From Limnobacter sp. CACIAM 66H1 (lineage in GTDB: Bacteria; Pseudomonadota; Gammaproteobacteria; Burkholderiales; Burkholderiaceae_B), in contig NZ_LUJK01000004.1 of the NCBI RefSeq assembly GCF_001601825.1, positions 1 to 64,000 of the forward strand: DNA of 64,000 nucleotides. The letters are read 5' to 3'. Numbering within the stretch: the first letter of the stretch is position 1; each line of letters starts with the position of its first letter. Below are positions 16,131 to 25,315 of this stretch, piece after piece. A program made the translations under genes and the position numbers. The notes beneath the pieces are model-generated. The model searched no databases, was not told the DNA's origin, and worked only from the letters and a program-made list of their open reading frames with translations.

Positions 16131-17249
16131 ATGACTAAAGTGGCGTTGATCACCGGTGTAACCGGGCAAGATGGTTCGTATTTGGCGGAATTTTTGTTGA
16201 GCAAAGGCTATGAAGTGCATGGTATTAAGCGCCGTGCATCGTTGTTCAACACCCAGCGCGTAGACCACATTTACGAAGACCCGCATGTTGAAAACGCTCG
16301 CTTTAAATTGCACTACGGCGACCTCACTGACAGCTCTAACCTGACCCGCATTATTCAGCAAGTGCAACCCGACGAGGTGTACAACCTGGGCGCGCAAAGC
16401 CATGTGGCGGTGAGTTTCGAAAGCCCGGAATACACCGCCGATGTAGATGCCATGGGCACGCTGCGTTTGCTGGAAGCGATCCGCTTTTTGGGCCTGGAAA
16501 AGAAGACCCGTTTTTACCAAGCCAGTACTTCAGAACTGTATGGTTTGGTGCAGGAAATTCCGCAAAAGGAAACCACGCCCTTTTACCCCCGCAGCCCGTA
16601 TGCAGTGGCCAAAATGTACGCCTACTGGATTACGGTGAACTACCGAGAAAGCTATGGCATGTATGCCTGCAACGGCATTTTGTTTAACCACGAAAGCCCC
16701 CGCCGTGGCGAAACTTTTGTAACCCGAAAAATTACACGTGGCATGAGCAACATTGCAGTGGGCCTTGAGCAATGCCTGTACATGGGCAATATGGACGCGC
16801 TGCGCGATTGGGGCCATGCGAAAGACTACGTTGAAATGCAATGGCTAATGCTGCAACAGGACACACCTGACGATTTTGTAATTGCCACCGGTGTGCAATA
16901 CAGTGTGCGCCAGTTTATTGAAATGACCGCCACTGAGTTGGGCGTAACCCTGCGCTGGGAAGGCAGTGGCGTGGATGAAAAAGGCATTGTGGTGAAAGTG
17001 CAGGGCGACAAAGCACCTGCCTTGAAAGAAGGCGATGTGGTGGTGCAGGTAGACCCGCGCTACTTCCGCCCTGCGGAAGTGGAAACCTTGTTGGGCGACC
17101 CCAGCAAAGCAAAAAACAAACTGGGTTGGACACCGAAAATTACTGTGCACGAGATGGTGAAAGAAATGGTGCAGGTAGACCTGGATGCCGCGCGCCAACA
17201 TGCCCTGTTAAAGCAACACGGTTACAGCGTTGCAGTAAGCCGAGAGTAA
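16131..17249 (+). CDS. gmd: GDP-mannose 4,6-dehydratase
   Basis: Converts GDP-D-mannose to GDP-4-keto-6-deoxy-D-mannose, the first step to GDP-L-fucose and related 6-deoxyhexoses. The 372-residue SDR enzyme has the N-terminal NADP-binding motif [15 protein letters not shown], followed by HGIKRRAS, and the catalytic Tyr-x3-Lys in SPYAVAK. The length is normal for Gmd. It heads a tight operon with fcl 12 bases downstream, then gmm and manC, so the operon covers precursor supply and both reduction steps. Promoter and leader hairpin lie upstream. Confidence 0.95.
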   Translation: MTKVALITGVTGQDGSYLAEFLLSKGYEVHGIKRRASLFNTQRVDHIYEDPHVENARFKLHYGDLTDSSNLTRIIQQVQPDEVYNLGAQSHVAVSFESPEYTADVDAMGTLRLLEAIRFLGLEKKTRFYQASTSELYGLVQEIPQKETTPFYPRSPYAVAKMYAYWITVNYRESYGMYACNGILFNHESPRRGETFVTRKITRGMSNIAVGLEQCLYMGNMDALRDWGHAKDYVEMQWLMLQQDTPDDFVIATGVQYSVRQFIEMTATELGVTLRWEGSGVDEKGIVVKVQGDKAPALKEGDVVVQVDPRYFRPAEVETLLGDPSKAKNKLGWTPKITVHEMVKEMVQVDLDAARQHALLKQHGYSVAVSRE

Positions 17250-17261
17250 AGGCTGCCCTTC

Positions 17262-18236
17262 ATGCTGAACTTCAATTCAAAAATATATGTTGCGGGCCAC
17301 CGGGGCATGGTGGGCAGCGCCATTGTGCGCCGCCTGAATGCTTTGGGTTACAGCAATATTGTGGTGCGCACCCACGCCGAACTTGACCTGTGCAACCAGG
17401 CTGCCGTGAATGAATTTTTCGCAGCTGAGAAGCCCGACGCCGTGGTGTTGGCCGCAGCCAAGGTAGGTGGCATACACGCCAACAACACCTACCCGGCCGA
17501 GTTTATTTTTCAGAACCTGATGATGGAATGCAATGTGGTGCATGCAGCCCATGCCAACAATTGCCAGCATTTGTTGTTTCTGGGTTCAAGCTGTATTTAC
17601 CCCAAGTTGGCTGAGCAGCCGATGACAGAAACTGCGTTGCTGACAGGTACTTTGGAAAGCACCAACGAGCCCTATGCGGTGGCGAAAATTGCAGGCATTA
17701 AATTGTGCGAAAGTTACAACCGCCAGTATGGTCGCAACTATCGCAGTGTAATGCCCACCAATTTGTACGGTGAGAATGACAACTTTCACCCCGAGAACAG
17801 CCATGTGATACCGGCGATGATGCGCCGTTTTCATGAAGCCAAATTGCGGGGTGACGCCGAGGTGGTGGTGTGGGGTACAGGTACGCCCATGCGTGAATTT
17901 TTGTATGTCGACGACATGGCCGCAGCCAGTGTGCATGTGTTGTTGCTGGATGAGCAAACCTACAAAGCCAATACACAGCCCATGCTCAGCCACATCAATG
18001 TGGGTACTGGTGTGGATTGCACCATTCGTGAACTGGCAGAAACCATGCAGCGCGTGGTGGGCTTTGAAGGCAAGTTGGTGTTTGATACCACCAAGCCCGA
18101 TGGTACCCCGCGCAAGTTGATGAACGTGGACCGTTTGAAAAGTTTGGGTTGGCAATACAGCATTAACCTGGAAGCTGGGTTGAAGAAAACCTATGCCTGG
18201 TTTTTGAACAATGTTGAAGGTTTGCGAGAAGCCTGA
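17262..18236 (+). CDS. fcl: GDP-L-fucose synthase
   Basis: Epimerises and reduces the Gmd product to GDP-L-fucose, using NADPH. The 324-residue SDR protein starts with [16 protein letters not shown], the nucleotide-binding motif, and has the active-site YAVAK near residue 140, and [15 protein letters not shown], all typical of WcaG/Fcl. Its stop TGA overlaps the next start by one base, giving translational coupling to the Nudix gene. With gmd and manC it makes a complete GDP-fucose route from mannose 6-phosphate or mannose 1-phosphate. Confidence 0.95.
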   Translation: MLNFNSKIYVAGHRGMVGSAIVRRLNALGYSNIVVRTHAELDLCNQAAVNEFFAAEKPDAVVLAAAKVGGIHANNTYPAEFIFQNLMMECNVVHAAHANNCQHLLFLGSSCIYPKLAEQPMTETALLTGTLESTNEPYAVAKIAGIKLCESYNRQYGRNYRSVMPTNLYGENDNFHPENSHVIPAMMRRFHEAKLRGDAEVVVWGTGTPMREFLYVDDMAAASVHVLLLDEQTYKANTQPMLSHINVGTGVDCTIRELAETMQRVVGFEGKLVFDTTKPDGTPRKLMNVDRLKSLGWQYSINLEAGLKKTYAWFLNNVEGLREA

Positions 18237-18724
18237 TGGTGTGGTGGAACCCGCAGCAATGGGCTGAAGTGGTTGAACGCACGCCATTGGTTTCAATTGA
18301 CCTTGTTGTAACCAATGCGCGCAGTGAAGTGTTACTGGGTTGGCGAAACAACAAACCCGCGCAACACTGCTGGTTTGTGCCCGGCGGCGTGGTGCGCAAA
18401 GGTGAAACATTGCAGCAGGCCTTTGAGCGCTTGTTGTGGGTTGAGCTGGGAGTGCAGGTGAAACTTGCCCGAACCGGTTTTTTTGCGGGTGTGTACGAAC
18501 ACCATTACCCCGACAACTTTGCGGGTACTGAAGGTGTTGGCACGCACTATGTGGTGTTGGCCCACCGCTTGAATGCCGAGCAGCATTTGCCGGCCTTGAG
18601 TGATTTGAATGGTCTGCCTAAAGACCAGCACAACAATTATCAATGGATGCACGTGGCCGAGTTGTTGAGTAATCCGCAAGTGCATGACCACACGAAAGCA
18701 TATTTTCAGGAACAGGCAAAATAA
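18236..18724 (+). CDS. gmm: GDP-mannose mannosyl hydrolase, Nudix family
   Basis: Hydrolyses GDP-mannose (or GDP-glucose) to GDP and the sugar, which may balance nucleotide-sugar pools in the operon. The 162-residue length and the motif PGGVVRKGETLQQAFERLL followed by WVEL match the WcaH/Gmm subgroup, whose Nudix box lacks one of the usual glutamates. ATG 18236 overlaps the fcl stop and the TAA overlaps the manC start, so it is embedded in the operon as in colanic-acid clusters. Confidence 0.88.
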   Translation: MVWWNPQQWAEVVERTPLVSIDLVVTNARSEVLLGWRNNKPAQHCWFVPGGVVRKGETLQQAFERLLWVELGVQVKLARTGFFAGVYEHHYPDNFAGTEGVGTHYVVLAHRLNAEQHLPALSDLNGLPKDQHNNYQWMHVAELLSNPQVHDHTKAYFQEQAK

Positions 18725-18768
18725 TGAGTAACAGCGCCATGAGTAACAGCACCATAAGCAACAGCACT
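18724..18768 (+). repeat. Three tandem 15-base repeats at the manC start
   Basis: Three consecutive 15-base units, the first two starting ATGAGTAACAGC and the third ATAAGCAACAGC. They encode a repeating five-residue unit. Because the unit length is divisible by three, copy number can vary without changing the frame, and two of the copies supply an ATG. Confidence 0.75.
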
Positions 18769-20241
18769 CGAGTAATTCCCGTCATTCTGTGCGGCGGCGC
18801 AGGCACGCGCTTGTGGCCCTTGTCCCGCAAAAATTTTCCAAAGCCTTTTTTGAAGGTGGGTGCTGAAAGCCTGATTGCACAAACCGTACGGCGTGCTGCT
18901 TCTGTTGCAAAAGCTGCTGAATCGAGCGATGTGTTGTTGGTGAGCAATGAGAGCTATCAATTCCTGCTGCAAGATGAATGCATGCCTGTGTTGAAAAGCG
19001 AGGGTGGCAACATGGCCCTGCACCAGTTGCTGGAGCCACAGGGTCGCAACACTGCACCTGCAATTGCACTGGCTGCACAGTGGGTGCAGGCTCGTTACCC
19101 CGGTGAAAACCCGGTGTTGTTGGTGCTGCCCGCTGATCATTTAATTAACCCTGTTGCTGAGTTTGTGCGTGTGGCGCAGCAAGCTGTGGCCGCTGCACGC
19201 AAGGGCTGGCTCACTTGTTTTGGTATTACGCCCAGCACACCCGAGACTGGTTTTGGTTACATTCAGCAAGGTACGCCTGTCGACGAAATCAACGGTGCAT
19301 TTGCTGTGCAGCGCTTTGTTGAAAAACCAAAACTTGAAGTGGCCATGGAATATTTGGCCAGTGGCCAGTATGTGTGGAATGGCGGCATGTTTGCGCTGCG
19401 CGCAAGCGACCTGTTACAGGCGCTCGAAAACAACGAGCCCAGCGTGGCTAGCCAGGCGAGTGTTGTTTGGGCCAGTGCCAAAGAAAGCAAAAATGCCAAG
19501 GCAAGCGGCAGCGTGTTTACCTTCAACAAAGATGCATTTGCACAATTGCCCGACATCAGCATTGACTATGCAGTGATGGAAAAGGCCAGCAATGTGGCGG
19601 TGGTGGCCGCCAGTTTTCAGTGGAGCGACATTGGCAGCTGGGCGGCCCTGGCTGAACAATGCACGCCCGACACACAGGGCAACACGGTGCAGCAGGAAGG
19701 CGAAGGCCAGTTGATTTCAATTGACAGCAGCAACACCCACGTGCGCTTGGGTAACCGGGCTGTGGCCACGTTGGGTGTTGAGAACCTGTTGATTGTGGAC
19801 ACGCCCGACGCTTTGCTGGTGGCTGACAAAAGCCGCCATCAGGATGTGAAAAAGGTGGTTGAAACCTTGAAGGCGCAGGGCAGTGAACTGGTGAACTTTC
19901 ACCCCACCGTGCACCGGCCTTGGGGCACCTACACTGTGCTTGAAGATTCCGCAGGCTACAAAATCAAACGCATTGAAGTGAAGCCGGGTGCATCGCTTAG
20001 TTTGCAAATGCATCACCACCGAAGCGAACACTGGATTGTGGTCAGTGGTACAGCCGAGGTCACCAATGGCGAGAATGTGTTTTTGGTGCGCAAGAATGAA
20101 TCAACCTACATTCCCGCAGGGAATAAACACCGCCTGGTCAACCCGGGCGTAATGAACCTCGTGATGATTGAAGTGCAAAGTGGCGACTACCTCGAAGAAG
20201 ACGACATTGTGCGTTTTGACGATGTGTACGGGCGGGCTTGA
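18724..20241 (+). CDS. manC: Mannose-1-phosphate guanylyltransferase / mannose-6-phosphate isomerase
   Basis: Bifunctional enzyme of the AlgA/CpsB/ManC type supplying GDP-mannose. The 505 residues have an N-terminal nucleotidyltransferase domain (PVILCGGAGTRLWPLSR, then FPKPFLKV) and a C-terminal cupin isomerase domain (PWGTYTVLE, LQMHHHRSEHWIVVSGTAEV) with metal-binding histidines. The coding start carries three tandem 15-base units (18724-18768) encoding Met/Ile-Ser-Asn-Ser-Ala/Thr. A start at 18739 is equally possible. It closes the gmd operon. A HepT/MntA pair follows 47 bases downstream. Confidence 0.94.
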   Translation: MSNSAMSNSTISNSTRVIPVILCGGAGTRLWPLSRKNFPKPFLKVGAESLIAQTVRRAASVAKAAESSDVLLVSNESYQFLLQDECMPVLKSEGGNMALHQLLEPQGRNTAPAIALAAQWVQARYPGENPVLLVLPADHLINPVAEFVRVAQQAVAAARKGWLTCFGITPSTPETGFGYIQQGTPVDEINGAFAVQRFVEKPKLEVAMEYLASGQYVWNGGMFALRASDLLQALENNEPSVASQASVVWASAKESKNAKASGSVFTFNKDAFAQLPDISIDYAVMEKASNVAVVAASFQWSDIGSWAALAEQCTPDTQGNTVQQEGEGQLISIDSSNTHVRLGNRAVATLGVENLLIVDTPDALLVADKSRHQDVKKVVETLKAQGSELVNFHPTVHRPWGTYTVLEDSAGYKIKRIEVKPGASLSLQMHHHRSEHWIVVSGTAEVTNGENVFLVRKNESTYIPAGNKHRLVNPGVMNLVMIEVQSGDYLEEDDIVRFDDVYGRA

Positions 20242-20288
20242 ATTAGAATTAAAGCCACCAGGGCGAGTATTTAGGGTATTGGGCAAAT

Positions 20289-20678
20289 ATGGAACGTTTG
20301 AATGAAAGATCAGCCGATTTTCTAAAAGCCAGTCAGAGGTTAACCGAGGCTTGTGAGCGGCCTCTGGATTCGTTCATTCGAGATTCGGTGATTCAACGCT
20401 TCGAGTTTTGTTGGGAGCTGGCCTGGAAAACACTAAAATTGCGACTTGAAGAGTTGGGTATTGTGGCCCTGAACCCCCGTGATGTTTTCAAAGAGGCTTT
20501 GGTTGCGGGGTTGATACACGATGGTAACGCCTGGAGCGAGGCCCAACGAATGCGGAATTTGTCCAGCCATACTTACGACGAGAAACTGGCGGATCAGGTG
20601 TACGAGTTTGTGAAAAACCGTGGTGACACGATGTTTCAGAATTTGGCCGGTGAAGTACGGCGATGGAGTGAAAATTGA
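20289..20678 (+). CDS. hepT: HepT-type HEPN toxin (HI0074 family)
   Basis: A 129-residue helical protein of the HI0074 'nucleotidyltransferase substrate-binding' family, known as the HepT toxin, an RNase in type VII toxin-antitoxin systems. The RX4HXY motif is intact: Arg89, His94 and Tyr96 in RNLSSHTYDE. The tyrosine is the residue modified by the cognate MntA NTase. ATG 20289 is the likely start. It overlaps the next gene by four bases (TTGA), so the pair is co-translated. It sits directly after the GDP-fucose operon. Confidence 0.88.
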   Translation: MERLNERSADFLKASQRLTEACERPLDSFIRDSVIQRFEFCWELAWKTLKLRLEELGIVALNPRDVFKEALVAGLIHDGNAWSEAQRMRNLSSHTYDEKLADQVYEFVKNRGDTMFQNLAGEVRRWSEN

Positions 20679-20983
20679 CTGTGAGGTATGGCTTGTCGAG
20701 CCAGGTAATTGAACAGTTGAGGACTGTATTCTCCAAATATCCGACTATTGAAGTGGTCTATTTGTTCGGTTCGCGTGCCTCGGGTCACTTTAAAGATGGC
20801 AGTGATATCGACCTTGCAGTGGTTGCGTCCGCAATGACCGAGTCGAATTTTAATTCCCTGTGGAATGAAATAGATGCTTTGCCCTTGGTGTTTAAAGTTG
20901 ACTGCATTCACTTTGAGAAACTGGAAAACGAAGCCTTGAAAAAAAATATTCTGAAAAACGGCGTTCAGTTTTATCCCGCTTAA
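20675..20983 (+). CDS. mntA: MntA-type antitoxin nucleotidyltransferase
   Basis: A 102-residue minimal nucleotidyltransferase. The motif Gly32-Ser33, ten residues, Asp44-x-Asp46 (GSx10DxD) matches MntA antitoxins, which neutralise HepT by adding AMP to the RX4HXY tyrosine. The start is TTG in the TTGA overlap with hepT, where coupled translation would favour balanced toxin and antitoxin levels. Its stop lies four bases before the end of the convergent histidine kinase gene. Confidence 0.87.
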   Translation: MTVRYGLSSQVIEQLRTVFSKYPTIEVVYLFGSRASGHFKDGSDIDLAVVASAMTESNFNSLWNEIDALPLVFKVDCIHFEKLENEALKKNILKNGVQFYPA

Positions 20984-20986
20984 TTT

Positions 20987-22777
20987 TTATCCCGTGGTTT
21001 GGGTACTCATCAATTCACTCAAAGTACTTCGCAGTTGCACACCACTGAGCGGTTTGTGCAAAATCAGGAAGCCTGAGTTTCTGGCCTCCTGAATTCGACT
21101 GGGTGCGGTGTCTCCGGTCAATATTACAGCGGGTACATTTCCAAGTTGTGCTTGTAATGATTGTATGGCTTGCACGCCGGTGCTTTTGTTGCGCAGGCGG
21201 TAGTCAGCCACAATCGCGTCGGGCATGCGGCCCCGGGCCATGAGTATACGCAAGGCAGTTTCCGCATCTTCTGCGGCAATGGTTGAACATTGCCAGCGGC
21301 TGAGCATTTCGGTGACGCTGGCACGCACCAAATCGTCATCATCAATCAACAACACAGTTTTGCCGGTCAATGGGGTTTTGCCGCCCGCCTGCACACGGCC
21401 GGGTTCATCCATCAAGTGGCTGGCATCACCTGCTGGCACCGTCACATAAAACATCGAGCCTTTGCCCACGGTAGAGTTCACGCCGATGTCGTGGTTCAGC
21501 AATTTGCCCAGGCTGTGCGCAATGTACAGGCCCAGCCCCAAGCCTTTGGCTTTGTCGCGCTCGGGGTTGCCCAGTTGATAGAACTCTTGAAACACGGTTT
21601 CTTGTGCGCTGGCGGGTATGCCAATACCGGTGTCGTGCACTTCAATCCGGATGTGCCCGCCCTGTTTGCGGCAACCAATCAGCACACGCCCCTCCGGTGT
21701 GTACTTGATCGCATTTTCTACATAGTTGCGAACAATCAGTTCAAGCAAGGCGGGGTCAGTGTAGGCGCAAGCTTTGGTTTTGGCCACGCGAATATCAAGG
21801 CCTTTGTGTTGTGCCTGGGTGGCCATTTCATTGCAAATGCGTTTGAGCAGCGGGGCCAACTGAACGTGGCGTGGCTTGGCAGTAATGGCAGCCGCGTTTA
21901 TTTTTGCGGAATCCAACAGGGCATTCAGCAAGTTGCGCAAGCCATAGCCTGCTTCCTGAATTCGATCCAGCAAACCTTTGCTGGGGTGGTTGGCCAGGTC
22001 TTCGCCCAGTGCATCGACCAACAGTTCGATGGCTTGAACGGGTTGCCGAAGATCGTGGCTGGCTGCGGCCAAGAAGCGTGTTTTGGCCACACTGGCTTGC
22101 TCGGCCACTCGCTTTTGCAAGGTCAGCTCGCTGATGAGTTCTGCATTTTGAAAGCGCAAGCGAATGGACTGGATCACCATATTTTGCAGGTTGCGCCCGT
22201 AGTGAATATTGATCAATACATACACAAAGGCCACGGTACCCAGCACCCAGAAGAAGGGGGTGTTTTCCCACAAACAGCGTGCAATGAAAGGCAGTGAAGC
22301 GGGTAGCGCAAATGCTGCGTAAGCGGGTGTGTGACAGGCATGAGAGGACACTGCACCCGCCACCATGGCAGCCAGAAAAATGGCCAGGGTCATTAGCACC
22401 AAAGGGTTGGTGGAGAAAAACACGACACCTGCGAACCCCCACAAAATGCCGGATGCCGCTGTGAACTGAATGGCCACTTGTATCCAGTGATGTGGATCGA
22501 AATGGGCCCCGAGTTTGTTGAAATGCCGACGCACCCACCACCGCAAACCAGTCAGCATGTACACCGCCAACAACCACAACAGCAGCGCATTGCCCTGGCC
22601 AGTGTGCCAAAGCACTGCAACCAAGCCAGCCGATGAAGCCATCACGCCATACAAAACAAAAGGGAGGTGTTCGAATAGAAGTTTGGTTTGCTCTCGCAGA
22701 ATGGTGAGTTGGTGCGGGTCTTCGGCTTTCATAAATAGAGCAATGAGAGAGAGCAATAAGTAGTTTGCACTAAGCAT
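20987..22777 (-). CDS. Membrane hybrid histidine kinase / response regulator
   Basis: A 596-residue sensor with about six membrane helices in residues 35-195, a HisKA domain with His241 (AAASHDLRQPVQAIELL), an HATPase domain (N-box near 351-355, DTGIGIP and GLGLGL), and a C-terminal receiver domain with acidic pocket LIDDDD and phospho-acceptor Asp525, then LTGD and HKP. There is no extracellular sensor domain, so the membrane part itself probably senses. The target is unknown. The start could also be ATG 22732. It is divergent from a lipoprotein gene with 135 bases between them. Confidence 0.88.
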   Translation of the reverse strand: MLSANYLLLSLIALFMKAEDPHQLTILREQTKLLFEHLPFVLYGVMASSAGLVAVLWHTGQGNALLLWLLAVYMLTGLRWWVRRHFNKLGAHFDPHHWIQVAIQFTAASGILWGFAGVVFFSTNPLVLMTLAIFLAAMVAGAVSSHACHTPAYAAFALPASLPFIARCLWENTPFFWVLGTVAFVYVLINIHYGRNLQNMVIQSIRLRFQNAELISELTLQKRVAEQASVAKTRFLAAASHDLRQPVQAIELLVDALGEDLANHPSKGLLDRIQEAGYGLRNLLNALLDSAKINAAAITAKPRHVQLAPLLKRICNEMATQAQHKGLDIRVAKTKACAYTDPALLELIVRNYVENAIKYTPEGRVLIGCRKQGGHIRIEVHDTGIGIPASAQETVFQEFYQLGNPERDKAKGLGLGLYIAHSLGKLLNHDIGVNSTVGKGSMFYVTVPAGDASHLMDEPGRVQAGGKTPLTGKTVLLIDDDDLVRASVTEMLSRWQCSTIAAEDAETALRILMARGRMPDAIVADYRLRNKSTGVQAIQSLQAQLGNVPAVILTGDTAPSRIQEARNSGFLILHKPLSGVQLRSTLSELMSTQTTG

Positions 22778-22912
22778 AAGTGGTGAGGCACTGGACAGGC
22801 AATGTCTAAATGGGTGACCCCTAGTCTTTGTAACCCAAATTAGTGGTTATCACCCTGGAAAGTTTCCACGTATCTTGGGTGCCCCATTCGATTTCAGGCT
22901 CTGGAGGTTTTC

Positions 22913-23773
22913 TTGCTTCAATTGATTTCACGATTTGCGGTGTGTTTTGCCTTGGTATTGACCGCGGCATGCGCCAGCAAAACTCCCTTGCAGGTGGATG
23001 GTTTGGCCGCCACGGGCAAGCAGTACGCCACCACCTTGAAAAAGGTAAACAGCTTTGCGCTGGACCACACGCTTGAATTTACAGCGGGCCTGCTGCCCAA
23101 TTTGCCCCGCGACAATGCAACGCTGTTGGTGCACACGCAAGCCATGCAACAAAGGGCGGCCTTGCTGCAAACCACCAGCGATTACCTGGATATGCAAGCA
23201 CTTTATTTTGCTGAGCTTAGTGCGCTGGCGAAAGGCGGCACCGGAACGGGTACCACGCGGGCCTTGCGAAAGCTGGTGGAGGCATTGAACAAAGCGCCCG
23301 ATGTGGGCGGAATACCCCGTGTGAGCAAAGAGGCTGTGGCAGGTTTGGCCGGGCATGTGGCCAGTTGGAATCACAGTGCCCAAGTGCGCGAAGAATTGCA
23401 ACGCAGCGCTGAGCCTGTGGCGCACGCCTTGTTGTTGAACCAGCACATTTTGCAGGAACAAATACAGTGGATTACCCAACGCGAGGAGCTGGCTCGCCAG
23501 GTTGAATATCGAGAGAAAGTATTGAAGCCTTTTGTGGAGGATAAAAAGCTGGGCGAAACCTGGAAGAACGCCTGGATGAAATACATCAAACAGGTGCCGA
23601 CCATTGAACTGTTGGAGCAGGCCAAAGCAGCCAGCATTGACATGCAACAGGCCTGGGTGAATGTGCTGCGGGGCGAGGGAAGTTTTGAGCATTTGCAGGG
23701 CATTTTTGATCAACTCAATTCCAACATTCAGGCGGCCTATAACCGTGAGCCCATTACCCATGACCCCCAGTGA
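22913..23773 (+). CDS. Uncharacterised lipoprotein
   Basis: A 286-residue lipoprotein, signal peptide ending in LTAAC (acylated cysteine near residue 20). The mature part is mostly helical with several heptad-like stretches (for example about residues 160-215, EELQRSAEPVAHALLL and EQIQWITQREELARQVEY), suggesting a coiled-coil periplasmic protein. I do not recognise the family. The TTG at 22913 has GGAGG five bases upstream, a good site despite the unusual start codon. It overlaps the next small gene by 14 bases, so the two form a pair beside the hybrid kinase. Confidence 0.75.
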   Translation: MLQLISRFAVCFALVLTAACASKTPLQVDGLAATGKQYATTLKKVNSFALDHTLEFTAGLLPNLPRDNATLLVHTQAMQQRAALLQTTSDYLDMQALYFAELSALAKGGTGTGTTRALRKLVEALNKAPDVGGIPRVSKEAVAGLAGHVASWNHSAQVREELQRSAEPVAHALLLNQHILQEQIQWITQREELARQVEYREKVLKPFVEDKKLGETWKNAWMKYIKQVPTIELLEQAKAASIDMQQAWVNVLRGEGSFEHLQGIFDQLNSNIQAAYNREPITHDPQ

Positions 23774-24083
23774 TTTCCAGGATTTGCAAAACAATGTGCA
23801 TGCCGTGTTTTCGGCTTTGTATTTGATTGATGTAGACCTGTTAAGCGTAGAGGAACGCAAACAACACCAACAGGTTTTGGCAGCGGCTTACCTTGCCTTC
23901 GTGAACGCCGAGAATGCCCGCTATACAGCTTTGAGCACCAAGGCGAAAAGCGAACTTGGCGAATTGGCTGGGCATGTAAAAACCATGCGTACGCAGTTGG
24001 CTGAGCTGGAAGCCCCGAGCGAACAACTGGGAGTTTTGGGCAAAGGCCTGGATGCCTTGGCACGGTTGGCGAAGCTGTTGTAG
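23760..24083 (+). CDS. Small helical protein paired with the lipoprotein gene
   Basis: A 107-residue, soluble, helical protein (MTPSDFQDLQNNVHAVFSAL, later AKSELGELAGHVKTM and LGKGLDALARLAKLL) with no signal peptide. The family is not recognised. ATG 23760 overlaps the end of the lipoprotein gene by 14 bases, implying translational coupling and a shared function, possibly a cytoplasmic or membrane-facing partner. A longer frame from 23661 in the same phase is within the lipoprotein gene and has no support. Confidence 0.65.
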   Translation: MTPSDFQDLQNNVHAVFSALYLIDVDLLSVEERKQHQQVLAAAYLAFVNAENARYTALSTKAKSELGELAGHVKTMRTQLAELEAPSEQLGVLGKGLDALARLAKLL

Positions 24084-24152
24084 GTGCTAAGCGGTTTTCC
24101 TGGCCTACTTCACATAAGATATGAAACATGCAAGGTTAACCAAGGTGAAAAC

Positions 24153-25031
24153 ATGAACCGCAAAGGCATTGTGTTGGCCGGTGGGCAAGCCACCCGCTTG
24201 TACCCGGCCACTGCCGCTGTGAGCAAGCAGCTGCTGCCCGTTTACGACAAGCCCATGATTTACTACCCCCTGAGCACGCTGATGTTGGCAGGTGTACGGG
24301 AGGTGCTGGTGATTTCAACCCCGCACGACACTCCGCGATTTGAACAATTACTGGGCGATGGCAGCCGTTGGGGCATGCGAATTGATTATGCAGTGCAGGC
24401 CACACCCGGTGGTGTTGCGCAATCACTGATTGTGGCAGAACCTTTTTTGCAGGGCGCGCCCTGTGCCTTGGTGTTGGGTGACAACCTGTTTTATGGTCAA
24501 AACCTGGTGCGCCAAATGCAATATGCCTACGGGCAAAAACAGGGTGCCACCGTGTTTGCGTATTCCGTGGCCAACCCGCAAGCTTATGGCGTGCTTGAGC
24601 TGAACGCTGAAGGTTCAGTGATTGGTGTGGAAGAAAAACCTGCGCAGCCCAAAAGCAAACAGGCGGTGACCGGCTTGTATTTCTTTGACGGGCAGGCCTC
24701 TACCATTGCCAAAGGCTTGACACCCTCAGCACGAGGCGAGCTTGAAATCACCGATGTCATTCGAACCTACTTGACCATGGGGCAGCTTGAAGTGCAACAA
24801 ATGGGCCGTGGGCAGGCCTGGCTTGATACGGGTACGGCAGACAGCTTACTGGACGCGGCCAACTTCATTCAAACGATTGAGCGCAGGCAAGGCTTAAAGG
24901 TCAGTTGCCCTGAAGAAATTGCCTGGCGCAACCAGTGGATTACTTCGGCTCAGTTGGCTACGCTGGCCAAGCCATTGCGCAACAGCGGTTATGGCGATTA
25001 CTTGCTGGGCTTGCTGGAGGCGGGTATCTGA
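24153..25031 (+). CDS. rmlA: Glucose-1-phosphate thymidylyltransferase
   Basis: Makes dTDP-glucose from dTTP and glucose 1-phosphate, the first step of dTDP-L-rhamnose synthesis. The 292-residue enzyme starts MNRKGIVLAGGQATRLYPAT (pyrophosphorylase loop), then KQLLPVYDKPMIYYPLSTLM, and has EEKPAQPKSKQAVTGLYFFD. ATG 24153 follows AAGGTGA. A longer upstream frame from 24084 is not supported. It stands apart from the other three rml genes, with a reverse-strand HEPN/MNT pair overlapping its last 34 bases. Confidence 0.94.
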   Translation: MNRKGIVLAGGQATRLYPATAAVSKQLLPVYDKPMIYYPLSTLMLAGVREVLVISTPHDTPRFEQLLGDGSRWGMRIDYAVQATPGGVAQSLIVAEPFLQGAPCALVLGDNLFYGQNLVRQMQYAYGQKQGATVFAYSVANPQAYGVLELNAEGSVIGVEEKPAQPKSKQAVTGLYFFDGQASTIAKGLTPSARGELEITDVIRTYLTMGQLEVQQMGRGQAWLDTGTADSLLDAANFIQTIERRQGLKVSCPEEIAWRNQWITSAQLATLAKPLRNSGYGDYLLGLLEAGI

Positions 25032-25315
25032 ATAACCTCGTAATTTGTTTGAATGATTTTCTGAAATTGGGGCGAGATGCTGTGCCAGTCAACCAGGTCT
25101 ACTTTCCAGGGTAAGTCTGATTCAGAAAAAGCCTCTGCCAAATTTGCACGAGTATCCAAGGGAATGGTCTGATGATCAATCAAGACAAGGTCGAGGTCTG
25201 AGAACGGCTTGGGGTTTCCGTTAACCCTGGATCCAAATGCCCACACTTCACACTGCGGCACTATTTCAGCAAGAATTTGTTGAATCAGGGCGAGCTGTTT
25301 GTCCAGTAGTTTCAC
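24998..25315 (-). CDS. MntA-type antitoxin nucleotidyltransferase, second copy
   Basis: A 105-residue minimal NTase: Gly28-Ser29, ten residues, Asp40-x-Asp42 (FGSRVNGNPKPFSDLDLVLI). Its start overlaps the HEPN gene stop by four bases, so the two form one unit. Its 3' end overlaps the end of rmlA on the other strand by 34 bases, a convergent overlap. It differs from the copy at 20675 outside the active site, so the two pairs are not recent duplicates. Confidence 0.85.
   Translation of the reverse strand: MKLLDKQLALIQQILAEIVPQCEVWAFGSRVNGNPKPFSDLDLVLIDHQTIPLDTRANLAEAFSESDLPWKVDLVDWHSISPQFQKIIQTNYEVIQIPASSKPSK

Noticed and set aside
21196-21206. A second GGCGGTAG
   Set aside because: Inside the hybrid kinase gene on the opposite strand, so unlikely to act as ops for a polysaccharide operon.
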